Shown: positions 27,441 to 36,647 of the stretch, in pieces | Position numbering within the stretch: the first letter of the stretch is position 1 | Layout: every line of letters starts with the position of its first letter | Source of the DNA: Paenibacillus glacialis | GTDB lineage: Bacteria; Bacillota; Bacilli; Paenibacillales; Paenibacillaceae | Direction: 5' to 3' | Length of the DNA stretch: 64,000 nt | Assembly: GCF_001637205.1 (NCBI RefSeq) | Contig: NZ_LVJH01000029.1 | Location: 62,001-126,000 of the forward strand | Program-made: the position numbers and the translations under genes | The notes under the pieces: model-generated | What the model saw: only the letters and a program-made list of their open reading frames with translations | Told to the model about the DNA's origin: nothing | Database searches by the model: none

Positions 27441-28322
27441 TTGGAATTTGGCAGATTAATTACAGCTATGGTAACACCATTTGATGATCAAGGTCGTATT
27501 AACTGGGATGAAACAGGCAGATTGATAGATTATCTTATTGAAGAACAAAAATCAGATTCCTTGGTTATCGCAGGAACAACTGGGGAATCCCCTACGTTAA
27601 GCGATGACGAGAAACTTGAACTTTTCCGATTTGCTGTTGATAAAGCGGGAGAACGTTGTAAAATCATTGCAGGCACAGGTAGCAATAACACAAGTCATTC
27701 GATTCATTTGACACAAGAAGCGGAAAAGCTGGGTGTTGATGGGGTTTTGTTAGTGGTGCCTTATTATAACAAACCGAGTCAAGAAGGAATGTTCCGTCAT
27801 TTCGAGGCGATTGCAAATAGTACACAACTTCCAATCATATTGTACAATGTACCAAGTCGTACGATTGCTAGTCTCTCAGTAAAGACAACCCTTCGATTAG
27901 CAGAGATACCTAACATTATGGGTACAAAAGAATGTGCTTCTCTGGAGCAAATCACGCTGCTTGTTTCATCCTCACCTGCGGGTTTCAAAGTATATTCTGG
28001 TGATGATTCTTCAGCGCTTCCAACACTTGCTGTTGGTGGCTACGGAATCGTGAGTGTAGCGAGTCATATCGTAGGTTCAACAATGAAGAATATGATGGAT
28101 TCTTATCTTGAGGGAGATGTAAGAACAGCGGCTAGTCTTCATCAGCAATTGTTCCCTATCTTTAAGGGATTATTTGAATGTCCAGATCCATTGCCGAATC
28201 CTTCAGCGGTTAAATATGCTCTTCAATTGTTAGGACATGATGTTGGAGGCGTACGACTTCCACTAGTTGGTCCGAATGAAGATGAAGTAACGTTTATTAA
28301 AAATCTCATTACTTCGGTATGA
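27441..28322 (+). CDS. dapA: 4-hydroxy-tetrahydrodipicolinate synthase
   Basis: Condenses pyruvate with aspartate semialdehyde; the product goes to diaminopimelate/lysine or, via DpaAB, to dipicolinate. The Schiff-base lysine is Lys163 in GTKECASL and the catalytic tyrosine is Tyr135 in YNVPSRT. GTTGESPTL is near residue 44. The start is TTG at 27441: AGGAGG (27428-27433) is 7 bases upstream, and the protein then begins LEFGRLITAMVTPFD like its homologues (293 residues). A longer frame upstream would run through the palindromic array. A strong terminator follows. Confidence 0.96.
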   Translation: MEFGRLITAMVTPFDDQGRINWDETGRLIDYLIEEQKSDSLVIAGTTGESPTLSDDEKLELFRFAVDKAGERCKIIAGTGSNNTSHSIHLTQEAEKLGVDGVLLVVPYYNKPSQEGMFRHFEAIANSTQLPIILYNVPSRTIASLSVKTTLRLAEIPNIMGTKECASLEQITLLVSSSPAGFKVYSGDDSSALPTLAVGGYGIVSVASHIVGSTMKNMMDSYLEGDVRTAASLHQQLFPIFKGLFECPDPLPNPSAVKYALQLLGHDVGGVRLPLVGPNEDEVTFIKNLITSV

Positions 28323-28357
28323 TTTACTAGCGAAAAATAGTCTTTTATGGTTTCAAT

Positions 28358-28385
28358 GAGCACCTCCTTGGAGGTGCTCGTTTTT
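28358..28385 (+). terminator. Terminator of the dpaA-dapA operon
   Basis: GAGCACCTCC, loop TT, GGAGGTGCTC (28358-28379) is a perfect 10-bp stem, followed by GTTTTT. Confidence 0.85.
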
Positions 28386-28556
28386 GAAAATAAAGGATTG
28401 TATAATAGACAAGCTTAATACTCACATGTAAGATGACTTGTTTTTTCACTTTTTAATCATGTATAATGGGAGCAAGTGACTGGGTGCGGTATATTTTTGA
28501 AATATAATATAAATAATGGTACACGTCCAAAACCATACAAGGAGGGTAAGATTCAA

Positions 28557-30236
28557 TTGTCTAAGAAACTAAATAACGATAAATTGACGATTTTTGCTTT
28601 GGGCGGCGTCGGTGAAATCGGAAAAAATATGTATGTCGTTCAATATGCAAACGACATTGTTGTAGTGGATTCCGGATTGAAGTTTCCGGAAGAAGATATG
28701 CTAGGAATTGATATAGTTATTCCAGATATTTCTTATTTAACAGAGAATCGTGATAAAGTGAGAGGCATTTTGCTTACGCATGGACACGAAGATCACATCG
28801 GTGGACTACCTTACGTGTTGAAACACCTAAATGTTCCTGTATACGGAACCAAGCTTACGCTTGGATTGGTGGAGAATAAGTTAAAAGAAGCTAATTTGCT
28901 TGGTGAAACGAAGCGAATTCTGATTGATGAAGATTCCGAGGTACAAATCGGATCAACGATGAAAGCTACATTCTTCAGTACGAACCACAGTATCCCTGAT
29001 TCCGTTGGTATTATCATCGCGACTCCAGAGGGAAATGTAGTACATACAGGAGATTTCAAATTTGATCATACACCTGTAAATGGACAGTTTGCTAACTTAC
29101 AGCGCATGGCTGCTATTGGACAAGAAGGTGTACTTGCGCTTCTTTCGGATAGTACAAATGCTGAGAAACCTGGATTTACACCATCAGAACGTAATGTAGG
29201 TATCGTACTCGAAGATATTTTCCGCAAAGCTTCACAACGTGTTGTCATTGCAACTTTTGCTTCGAATGTACACCGTATTCAGCAAGTGGTTAACGCTGCT
29301 GAAGCTACGGGTCGCAAAATAACAGTTATTGGTCGTAGTATGGTTAACGTAGTATCGATTGCTTCGGAGCTTGGTTTCTTGATCATTCCTGATGGTATGC
29401 TAATTGAACCAGAAGAAGTAAACAAGATGTCTGCTGATCGTGTAGTTATTTTGTGCACAGGAAGCCAAGGGGAGCCAATGTCTGCTTTAACACGTATGGC
29501 TCGCTCAACGCATCGTAAAGTAGATATTTTACCTGGTGATACCGTTATTATTGCGGCAACTCCAGTTCCGGGTAACGAGAAATTTGTCGGTCGTACAATT
29601 GATGAATTGTTCAAGCTTGGAGCGGACGTGATTTATAGTGGTTCCAATCCTGGGGTTCACGTTTCTGGTCACGGTAGTCAGGAAGAATTAAAATTAATGC
29701 TTAACCTGATGAAACCGAAATTTTTCATTCCGATTCATGGTGAATTCCGTATGCAACGTCGTCATGCATTACTAGCTGAATCTGTAGGCATTGATTCCGA
29801 TAATATCTTTATTACGGAGCTTGGAGAAATCGTTGAAATCGTGAATGGTTCAGCTCGTAAAGCTGGAAAAGTAACGGCAGGAAACGTGTTGATTGATGGA
29901 TTGGGTGTTGGAGACGTTGGAAATATCGTTCTTCGCGATCGCAAACTACTTTCACAAGATGGTATATTAGTTGTAGTTGTTACACTAAGCAAACAGGATG
30001 GAAGTATCATGTCAGGACCTGACATTATCTCAAGAGGATTCGTATATGTACGCGAATCTGAAGGACTTCTAGATGAAGCTAATCGTATTGTCTCGAGTAC
30101 ACTTCAGAAGCTCATGAGTGAAAAGGTTAATGAATGGGCTTCCCTGAAGACTGGTGTTAAAGATGCGCTTGGACGTTTCTTGTACGAACAAACTCGTCGC
30201 AGACCTATGATTCTTCCTATCATAATGGAAGTGTAA
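28557..30236 (+). CDS. rnjB: Ribonuclease J
   Basis: Metallo-beta-lactamase/beta-CASP nuclease with 5'-exo and endonuclease activity in mRNA decay and rRNA maturation. It starts at TTG (28557), 10 bases after AAGGAGGG, giving 559 residues. The metal motif is complete: HGHEDH at residues 75-80, with later ligands in VVHTGDFKFD and HVSGHGSQEELKL. The C-terminus ends PIIMEV like B. subtilis RNase J2, and the locus (dapA - gene - tepA) is that of rnjB. B. subtilis J2 lacks the full motif, so this copy looks catalytically J1-like. Confidence 0.93.
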   Translation: MSKKLNNDKLTIFALGGVGEIGKNMYVVQYANDIVVVDSGLKFPEEDMLGIDIVIPDISYLTENRDKVRGILLTHGHEDHIGGLPYVLKHLNVPVYGTKLTLGLVENKLKEANLLGETKRILIDEDSEVQIGSTMKATFFSTNHSIPDSVGIIIATPEGNVVHTGDFKFDHTPVNGQFANLQRMAAIGQEGVLALLSDSTNAEKPGFTPSERNVGIVLEDIFRKASQRVVIATFASNVHRIQQVVNAAEATGRKITVIGRSMVNVVSIASELGFLIIPDGMLIEPEEVNKMSADRVVILCTGSQGEPMSALTRMARSTHRKVDILPGDTVIIAATPVPGNEKFVGRTIDELFKLGADVIYSGSNPGVHVSGHGSQEELKLMLNLMKPKFFIPIHGEFRMQRRHALLAESVGIDSDNIFITELGEIVEIVNGSARKAGKVTAGNVLIDGLGVGDVGNIVLRDRKLLSQDGILVVVVTLSKQDGSIMSGPDIISRGFVYVRESEGLLDEANRIVSSTLQKLMSEKVNEWASLKTGVKDALGRFLYEQTRRRPMILPIIMEV

Positions 30237-30280
30237 TGAATAAATAAATAGACGACTAAATATGTTATAAGCACACAGTC

Positions 30281-30333
30281 GCCCCTATTCGCATGAAACA
30301 TTGGACGGTTTCCTGCGGAATAGGGGCATTTTA
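30281..30333 (+). terminator. Terminator after RNase J
   Basis: GCCCCTATTC (30281-30290) pairs with GAATAGGGGC (30318-30327), extended by GC/GC with a bulge, then ATTTTAT. Confidence 0.75.
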
Positions 30334-30462
30334 TGCTGTTTTGAGAAGTTGTGATTTAGCACGAATTTAAAGTACTAATACATAGTATAAATGTAGTATC
30401 TTTTCTCCCATACTAGCTAGGCGTGGTTATGACTCGTATGATGAAAGGAAGATGACAACAAT

Positions 30463-31236
30463 ATGGCAAAGCCATCGAATGATGAGAAGACTGGACAAAT
30501 CCCTAAAGAACATTCTGAGGCAGAATCTCCTGACAAACAACATGGCGTTACTACGGACTCTCAAGTAGTCAACACAATTGAGCATCTAGGACAAACGACA
30601 GTACCCGATACTGAATCTAATATATTTTGCATGACGATTATTGGGCAGATTGAAGGACATGTCATACTGCCTCCTCAAAATAAAACGACTAAATACGAAC
30701 ATATCATTCCGCAACTCGTAGCTGCCGAACAAAGTAAGGAAGTAAAGGGTCTCGTCATTGTCCTTAACACGGTAGGTGGAGATGTAGAGGCGGGTCTGGC
30801 CATTGCCGAGATGATAGCGTCCCTGACCAAACCTACGGTGACGGTCGTGATTGGAGGGGGACATAGTATTGGTGTGCCGATTGCAGTTGCGTCAAGTTAT
30901 TCCATTATTGCTGAAAGTGCAACGATGACCATACACCCGATTCGTCTAAACGGTCTAGTGATTGGTGTTCCACAGACGTTCGAATATATGGAGAAAATGC
31001 AGGAAAGGGTCGTTCAATTTGTAACTTCACATTCTAGAATTACTGCGGAAAAATTTAAAGAATTGATGTTCAGAACAGGCGAGTTGAATCGGGATATTGG
31101 AACGGCCGTTGGAGGATTAGACGCTGTAGGATATGGATTGATGGATGAAGTTGGAGGAATTGGACTAGCATTAGCTAAATTAAACCTACTCATTAACGAG
31201 CAGCAACAGGTACAGCAGCAAGGGAGGCTTCAATAG
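30463..31236 (+). CDS. tepA: ClpP-like serine protease TepA
   Basis: Member of the ClpP/crotonase-fold family; in B. subtilis TepA was linked to protein translocation and presecretory protein processing. The 257-residue sequence has a hydrophilic N-terminal 60 residues. The ClpP core follows: [20 protein letters not shown], then the nucleophile Ser135 in [13 protein letters not shown], and [15 protein letters not shown] with a candidate histidine. GAAAGGAAGATG lies before the ATG. It ends overlapping the ylzJ start by one base. The spoIIIE gene follows, as in B. subtilis. Confidence 0.9.
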   Translation: MAKPSNDEKTGQIPKEHSEAESPDKQHGVTTDSQVVNTIEHLGQTTVPDTESNIFCMTIIGQIEGHVILPPQNKTTKYEHIIPQLVAAEQSKEVKGLVIVLNTVGGDVEAGLAIAEMIASLTKPTVTVVIGGGHSIGVPIAVASSYSIIAESATMTIHPIRLNGLVIGVPQTFEYMEKMQERVVQFVTSHSRITAEKFKELMFRTGELNRDIGTAVGGLDAVGYGLMDEVGGIGLALAKLNLLINEQQQVQQQGRLQ

Positions 31237-31457
31237 TGACTTTATATACGATTATGCCGATGGACGTTATTTGGGAAGGCGGTTTCAAAGAGCCTGAGGC
31301 AACCGTGGAGGTTGTTGTTGAACGAATTCTAATGCAGGTGATGCCTATAGATCAAGGCAATGCGCAGATTGTGAGACTACTGAATTGTTCCTTAAATGAT
31401 TATTTGAATCCTATGTATGCGCCTGGACAAATGATTCGATATATCCCTTCTTTGTAA
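31236..31457 (+). CDS. ylzJ: YlzJ-like small protein
   Basis: Small protein of 73 residues in the YlzJ family, of unknown function, found after tepA in Bacillales. The start is GTG at 31236, overlapping the TAG of tepA, with GGGAGG just upstream. Typical features are YTIMPMDVIWEGGF near the start and IVRLLNCSLNDYLNPMYAPG near the end. No membrane segment or catalytic motif is visible. Overlap with tepA suggests coupled expression. Confidence 0.8.
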   Translation: MTLYTIMPMDVIWEGGFKEPEATVEVVVERILMQVMPIDQGNAQIVRLLNCSLNDYLNPMYAPGQMIRYIPSL

Positions 31458-31506
31458 AAATGATCCTTTGGCTGGATAAATAGAACATAGGTGCCCACGG
31501 TTAATT

Positions 31507-31515
31507 ATGGTATAA
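31507..31515 (+). promoter_or_regulatory. Extended -10 promoter element before spoIIIE
   Basis: TGGTATAAT at 31507-31515 fits the TGnTATAAT extended -10. No good -35 is seen. It lies about 22 bp upstream of the predicted start codon. Confidence 0.45.
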
Positions 31516-31537
31516 TGTTGTTCCGGGGGTGACTTTT

Positions 31538-34201
31538 TTGGCCAAGAGACGAAAAAAGAAGAAGGCAATACTAAGTAGCATACTTAAATATGAAATTTAT
31601 GGGATTATTCTCATTACACTATCTGTCATTGCTTTATCTGGTGAAGCTACGGTCGGTTGGTCCCTATCCAAAATGTTTGGACTCATGTTAGGTAGCTTTT
31701 ATTTTGTATTTCCGCTTATAGGGGTATATTATGGGCTAATGGTCATGATTAACAGGAAGTGGCCGAATCGTTGGAACACACGCAAAAGTGGGTTATTACT
31801 TGTTGTATTGGCTCTAACCTTAATGAGTAGTATATCCAGTATCGAACGGAAATTAGCTCCCATACCAGATTTGAGTTCCAGTAGGATATTTGCTCAGGCA
31901 CAATCAGACCTTCACGGAAGTTTACTGACGTCAACAGATCAGATTGAGCACTCCATGATGGATAAAGATATTGGTGGCGGATATGTCGGTGCTATACAGT
32001 ATACTGCACTTTTTTGGCTGTTCGGAAATACGGGCGCTAAGTTATTAATGATCGTCATGTTTATTATTAGTTTTATGTTGATCACGAACTTATCCTATGT
32101 AGACTTGATGCGAATTGTCCGAACTAGGGTAATGAAAATCGTTGCTTTTGTACATAAGCAATTCAGTATGCGTCAGACAACAGGGAATAAAACGTCTTCA
32201 CCTGTAAGAGGTATAGCAGAACGAAATAAACGGCTTCTTCCCGGCGACGATGACGATGATGATTTTGATGAAGTTATCTTACCTAAAGTTAAACGTAACC
32301 CGCCTATATTTTTTCAATTGTTTGGTGGGAAAAGCGCAAAAGCTCAAGATTCATATGCTGAAGAGGATTCTGAGGATATTTCACATATCACTGAAATGGT
32401 GGAGCCTCTTCAGCGTAAAGGGAAAAAGGGTGGAGTTGACAAGACGATCTCAGAAGAGGAATCTTCGCTTGGAGATGATAATCCTTTACAGTACCAATCA
32501 ACAGCAACGGTGCCGATTATTCGTGATTTCTTCGAACATGTAAAAGCGGAAGGGCTTGCTGATGAAGATGATTTAGAAGAGGCTTTTACAGGTCGAGAAG
32601 TCGCTGATCTTAAAGAATCGATTATGAAAAGTCACGGCGAGATTTCTGGTGAACCATCATTAGCGTATGGACAAGGTTTAGAAGGAACTGGCGGAATGAG
32701 CCAGGTCAATGATGCGGGAGCTAACGAGAACGGTGAAGAGATTTCACTTGAGATCATTGCTCCAGCTCCACCTCCCAAACCATACGTCTTACCTCCTTTC
32801 CGTCTGCTTGGTAAACCTAGTAATGCTGGGAAGGCTGGAGATCAGAACGATTACATGCAGACGGCTCGTAAACTTGAGGCTACGCTCGAAAGTTTTGGTG
32901 TTCGTGCAAAAGTCATAGAAGTTGTGCGTGGTCCTGCGGTTACCCGTTATGAGATCCAGCCAGATATAGGGGTTAAAGTGAGTCGGATTGTGAATTTAAC
33001 AGACGACATTGCATTGGCACTTGCCGCTAAAGATATCCGGATGGAGGCTCCGATCCCAGGTAAATCTGCTATAGGAATTGAAGTGCCGAATAATGAAGTG
33101 TCTATCGTTACAATGCGTGAGGTGATGGAGACTGCATTATTCCAAGAGGCTGAGTCTAAGTTATCGGTTGCATTCGGTAGGGATATTTCAGGGCAGACCA
33201 TTATTGGTAATCTTGCGAAGATGCCGCATCTTCTTGTAGCAGGTGCTACAGGTTCGGGTAAATCGGTCTGTATTAACGGAATTATAACGAGTATTCTTTA
33301 TAAGGCGAAGCCGGATGAAGTGAAATTCTTAATGGTTGACCCTAAGATGGTCGAGCTGAATGTTTATAATGGCATTCCCCATCTTCTAGCGCCTGTTGTG
33401 ACCGATCCCAAGCGGGCGTCCTTGGCACTCAAGAAAATTGTGGTTGAGATGGAGAAACGCTATGAGCTATTTTCTAAATCAGGTACTCGAAATATTGAGG
33501 GTTACAATAAATTAATGCAAGAAAATTTACCAGCGGTACTGCCTTACATTGTTGTCATCGTGGACGAGCTTGCTGATTTGATGATGGTGGCAGCTAATGA
33601 TGTGGAGGAGGCTATTACTCGTCTCGCTCAAATGGCCCGTGCAGCAGGAATTCATCTGATCATCGCGACCCAACGTCCTTCAGTAGATGTTATAACGGGC
33701 GTCATAAAGGCGAATATTCCTTCTAGAATTGCTTTTGGAGTTTCTTCTAATGTGGATTCAAGAACAATTCTAGATATGGCAGGTGCTGAGAAACTGCTAG
33801 GTCGTGGAGATATGTTATTCCTGCCGATGGGTTCATCGAAGCCGATTCGTGTACAAGGTGCTTATTTAACAGATCAGGAAGTAGAGAATATCGTAGATTA
33901 TGTGCGTGATCAGGGGCAGGCCGTTTATGACGAATCACTCGTTCCAGAGATTGAAGAGTCGACCGCAGATGCAGATGAGAAGCTTGATGAACTCTATGAT
34001 CAAGCTGTGCAAATCATTCTAGAAGCGAAGCAGGCCTCGGTATCTCTGTTACAACGTAGAATGCGGGTTGGGTATACTCGCGCAGCACGTCTGATTGATT
34101 CAATGGAGGCTCGAGGCATTATTGGGCCATACGAAGGAAGTAAGCCACGGGAAGTTCTTCTGTCTATGGAGCAGTATCAACAGAATAGAATTAGTTCTTA
34201 A
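31538..34201 (+). CDS. spoIIIE: DNA translocase SpoIIIE/FtsK
   Basis: Membrane-anchored ATPase that pumps chromosomal DNA through the division septum, notably into the forespore. It starts at TTG (31538) after CGGGGGTG, giving 887 residues. Four hydrophobic segments lie within residues 1-190, for example [20 protein letters not shown] charged linker of about 240 residues, including a run of six Asp, makes the protein about 100 residues longer than the B. subtilis one. Walker A GATGSGKS is at 569-576 and Walker B is [11 protein letters not shown]. The C-terminal gamma winged-helix domain ([20 protein letters not shown]) reads KOPS-type sites in relatives. Confidence 0.96.
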   Translation: MAKRRKKKKAILSSILKYEIYGIILITLSVIALSGEATVGWSLSKMFGLMLGSFYFVFPLIGVYYGLMVMINRKWPNRWNTRKSGLLLVVLALTLMSSISSIERKLAPIPDLSSSRIFAQAQSDLHGSLLTSTDQIEHSMMDKDIGGGYVGAIQYTALFWLFGNTGAKLLMIVMFIISFMLITNLSYVDLMRIVRTRVMKIVAFVHKQFSMRQTTGNKTSSPVRGIAERNKRLLPGDDDDDDFDEVILPKVKRNPPIFFQLFGGKSAKAQDSYAEEDSEDISHITEMVEPLQRKGKKGGVDKTISEEESSLGDDNPLQYQSTATVPIIRDFFEHVKAEGLADEDDLEEAFTGREVADLKESIMKSHGEISGEPSLAYGQGLEGTGGMSQVNDAGANENGEEISLEIIAPAPPPKPYVLPPFRLLGKPSNAGKAGDQNDYMQTARKLEATLESFGVRAKVIEVVRGPAVTRYEIQPDIGVKVSRIVNLTDDIALALAAKDIRMEAPIPGKSAIGIEVPNNEVSIVTMREVMETALFQEAESKLSVAFGRDISGQTIIGNLAKMPHLLVAGATGSGKSVCINGIITSILYKAKPDEVKFLMVDPKMVELNVYNGIPHLLAPVVTDPKRASLALKKIVVEMEKRYELFSKSGTRNIEGYNKLMQENLPAVLPYIVVIVDELADLMMVAANDVEEAITRLAQMARAAGIHLIIATQRPSVDVITGVIKANIPSRIAFGVSSNVDSRTILDMAGAEKLLGRGDMLFLPMGSSKPIRVQGAYLTDQEVENIVDYVRDQGQAVYDESLVPEIEESTADADEKLDELYDQAVQIILEAKQASVSLLQRRMRVGYTRAARLIDSMEARGIIGPYEGSKPREVLLSMEQYQQNRISS

Positions 34202-34206
34202 AGTAG

Positions 34207-34243
34207 AAAGAGTTTCCCGTCGTTATTTGGGGGAGCTCTTTTT
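34207..34243 (+). terminator. spoIIIE terminator
   Basis: AAAGAG ... CCC pairs with GGG ... CTCTTT, followed by TTT, at 34207-34243. Confidence 0.65.
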
Positions 34244-34350
34244 GCTTTCTCTTCTTATCTTCCTAGCCTTCAAAAATAACGAATAAGAGAGAAAAGAATA
34301 GGGTTAGATTACTTATAAAACATCGGTTTCTACTTACTTGTTGTGTACCA

Positions 34351-34381
34351 TGCATAGGAAGCTAATGGGCAAGTCATAATA
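34351..34381 (+). promoter_or_regulatory. Predicted sigma-G (forespore) promoter of sleB
   Basis: TGCATA (34351-34356), an 18-bp spacer and CATAATA (34375-34381) match the sigma-G consensus TGMATA-N18-CATWMTA at every defined position. It lies about 48 bp before the sleB ATG. In B. subtilis sleB is sigma-G-dependent. Confidence 0.65.
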
Positions 34382-34428
34382 ACTTTATGCATCTTGTAAA
34401 AACACAACAGAAAGGTAGAGCTAAACAT

Positions 34429-35241
34429 ATGAACAAAACGAAAGGCTGGATCTCTATAGGATTGGTGCTTCTGTTGTCCATATCTGTGTTCGGATTTATG
34501 AATGACACCTCACTTGCAGCTATGGAACCATTGAATGAGCTATTTGCTCCTTCGGAACCGGTATTTAGTACGAATGCATTCGGAGTTGGAACGTCAGGTC
34601 AAGATGTATATGAGCTGCAAGGACGTCTTAAGTATTTGGGATTTTACACTGGGAAGATTGACAGTACCTTTGGCAGTGGTACTTTGAAATCGGTCAAATG
34701 GTTCCAATCCGATTTCGGTATGAAGGTAGATGGAGTTGTTGGGGCTAAGACCAAGTTGAAGCTTTACAATGCTACAAAAGATTGGAAACCAACTGCAGCA
34801 AATAATGCTGGAAATAAACCAACCGCTCCAAAAAAAGAAACATCAGATAAGAAGGCACCGATGGGATCTGCCAATTCGATGGGACTGTCTGAGAATGATT
34901 TAAAGATCATGGCCAATGCTGTATATGGAGAAGCTCGTGGTGAACCATTTGAAGGGCAGGTTGCGGTTGCAGCGGTTATTTTGAATCGTGTGAAGTCATC
35001 TGAATTTCCCAATACACCTTCAGGCGTTATATTCCAGCCAAGAGCGTTCACAGCGGTAGCCGATGGCCAAATATATTTGGAACCTAATGAACAGGCGCGA
35101 AAGGCAGTGATGCAAGCCCTGAATGGATGGGATCCTTCAGGAGGATGCTTGTATTACTTTAATCCGAAGACAGCTACATCTCCGTGGATATGGACACGTC
35201 CTCAAGTGAAAACGATCGGTGCGCATATTTTCTGTATGTAA
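34429..35241 (+). CDS. sleB: Spore cortex-lytic enzyme SleB
   Basis: Lytic transglycosylase that degrades spore cortex peptidoglycan at germination. It starts at ATG 34429 with AAAGGTAG 10 bases upstream (270 residues). A signal peptide covers residues 1-31 (SIGLVLLLSISVFGFM). A peptidoglycan-binding repeat spans about 48-115 (GQDVYELQGRLKYLGFYTG), followed by an Asn/Lys/Pro-rich linker. The Hydrolase_2 domain spans 155-270 with the catalytic-type glutamate Glu168 in YGEARGEP. The C-terminus is IGAHIFCM. The usual partner ypeB is not adjacent. A predicted forespore promoter precedes it. Confidence 0.92.
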   Translation: MNKTKGWISIGLVLLLSISVFGFMNDTSLAAMEPLNELFAPSEPVFSTNAFGVGTSGQDVYELQGRLKYLGFYTGKIDSTFGSGTLKSVKWFQSDFGMKVDGVVGAKTKLKLYNATKDWKPTAANNAGNKPTAPKKETSDKKAPMGSANSMGLSENDLKIMANAVYGEARGEPFEGQVAVAAVILNRVKSSEFPNTPSGVIFQPRAFTAVADGQIYLEPNEQARKAVMQALNGWDPSGGCLYYFNPKTATSPWIWTRPQVKTIGAHIFCM

Positions 35242-35250
35242 CAAGAAAAG

Positions 35251-35285
35251 GGGCAATCGAAGGCTTGCCTTCGGTTGCTTCTTCA
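35251..35285 (+). terminator. sleB terminator
   Basis: GCAATCGAAGG and CCTTCGGTTGC form an 11-bp stem (one G-T pair) with a CTTG loop, followed by TTCTTC, a weak T tract. Confidence 0.55.
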
Positions 35286-35363
35286 CTTTGAGGTGGGTTA
35301 GAATGGATATTATTACGTCGTCAGTGTGCTTTAACAATCCATGATATAAAGGAGATTGGGACC

Positions 35364-36644
35364 TTGAATAAAACAAGATTTGAACACGGTAGTGCAGGTC
35401 GACTGCGAATTCATGTATTGCCTACCAAACGCTTCAAAACGTTCGCTATTTCTTTGTATGTGGGTATCCCGCTATCCGAAGATACCGTGACTTCTACAGC
35501 GCTAACTCCGTTTGTACTTCGTCGGGGGACAGCGTCATATCCTGAGACAACGCAATTCCGTGAACGCTTGGAACAGTTATATGGTGCGGGATTTGGGTTC
35601 GATGTGTATAAAAGAGGCGATAACCAAATTGTTCAGTTTCGTATGGACACTATTAACGATACGTTTGTGCAGAGTCAAGAGAGTCTTCTCGAATCATCCT
35701 TCGCATTTTTAGGCGAAGTCGTAACACGTCCTGCATTAGAAGATGGACATTTCAAAAATGCTTACGTACAGGCGGAGAAAGAGAATGTCCGTAAGAAAAT
35801 AGAGTCTATTGTGAATGATAAGATTCGATATGCTGCTGAGCGTTGCTTAGAAGAGATGTGTCGCAATGAGCCATATCGCTTACATCCGCTTGGACAGCGT
35901 AAAGATTTAGATCATATTACTGCGGAATCGCTCTATAAGTCATATCTGAATTGGCTGAATGAATCCAGTATGGATCTTTATGTCGTGGGAGATACCACGC
36001 TTGAGGAAGTGCAGAAGTTGGTAGAGCAACACTTCCATCTAGACGCCACACAACCTGTAGCCTATGAAACGAAGCAGTCAATTCGTGAAGTGAGTGAAGT
36101 TCGAACCATCGTTGAGAAATTGGATGTGAATCAAGGGAAGTTAAATATGGGGCTTCGTACAACGATAACGTATGGAGATGACGAATATGCTTCTGCACTG
36201 ATGTACAACGGAATACTCGGTGGGTATCCGCACTCGAAGCTGTTCTTGAACGTTCGTGAGAAGGAGAGCTTAGCTTATTATGCTTCTTCACGCTACGATG
36301 GTCATAAAGGACTTGGGACTATTCAATCAGGCATAGAGGTCCAAAATTATGAGAAAGCTGTTGAAATTATTGAGAATCAGCTAGAGGAAATGCGAACGGG
36401 TGAGATCACTGAATTGGAGATGTCACAGACTAAAGCTATGATTCGGAATTTGTTACGTGAAATGGATGATTCTGCATTTGAAATGATTTCTTTTGACTTC
36501 AATGGTCAATTGTCTGGGAAAGAGCGCACAGTAGAGCAGCTTGTTCAACAGATAGAGAATATTTCAGTTGAGGATGTACGTGCGGCTGCATCTACATTCG
36601 AATTGGATACGATCTATTTCCTAAGAGGGCAGAAGGAGGAATAG
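35364..36644 (+). CDS. ymfF: M16-family peptidase-like protein YmfF (no zinc motif)
   Basis: Pitrilysin-fold protein of 426 residues that lacks the HxxEH zinc motif. The corresponding region reads LTPFVLRRGTASYPETTQF. It is therefore probably the non-catalytic partner of the following gene, as in heterodimeric M16 proteases (inference from the family). The second M16 half is recognisable (LGGYPHSKLFLNVREKESLA). It starts at TTG (35364), nine bases after AAAGGAG. It ends 3 bp before ymfH, which has the active motif. Confidence 0.88.
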   Translation: MNKTRFEHGSAGRLRIHVLPTKRFKTFAISLYVGIPLSEDTVTSTALTPFVLRRGTASYPETTQFRERLEQLYGAGFGFDVYKRGDNQIVQFRMDTINDTFVQSQESLLESSFAFLGEVVTRPALEDGHFKNAYVQAEKENVRKKIESIVNDKIRYAAERCLEEMCRNEPYRLHPLGQRKDLDHITAESLYKSYLNWLNESSMDLYVVGDTTLEEVQKLVEQHFHLDATQPVAYETKQSIREVSEVRTIVEKLDVNQGKLNMGLRTTITYGDDEYASALMYNGILGGYPHSKLFLNVREKESLAYYASSRYDGHKGLGTIQSGIEVQNYEKAVEIIENQLEEMRTGEITELEMSQTKAMIRNLLREMDDSAFEMISFDFNGQLSGKERTVEQLVQQIENISVEDVRAAASTFELDTIYFLRGQKEE

Positions 36645-36647
36645 CGG

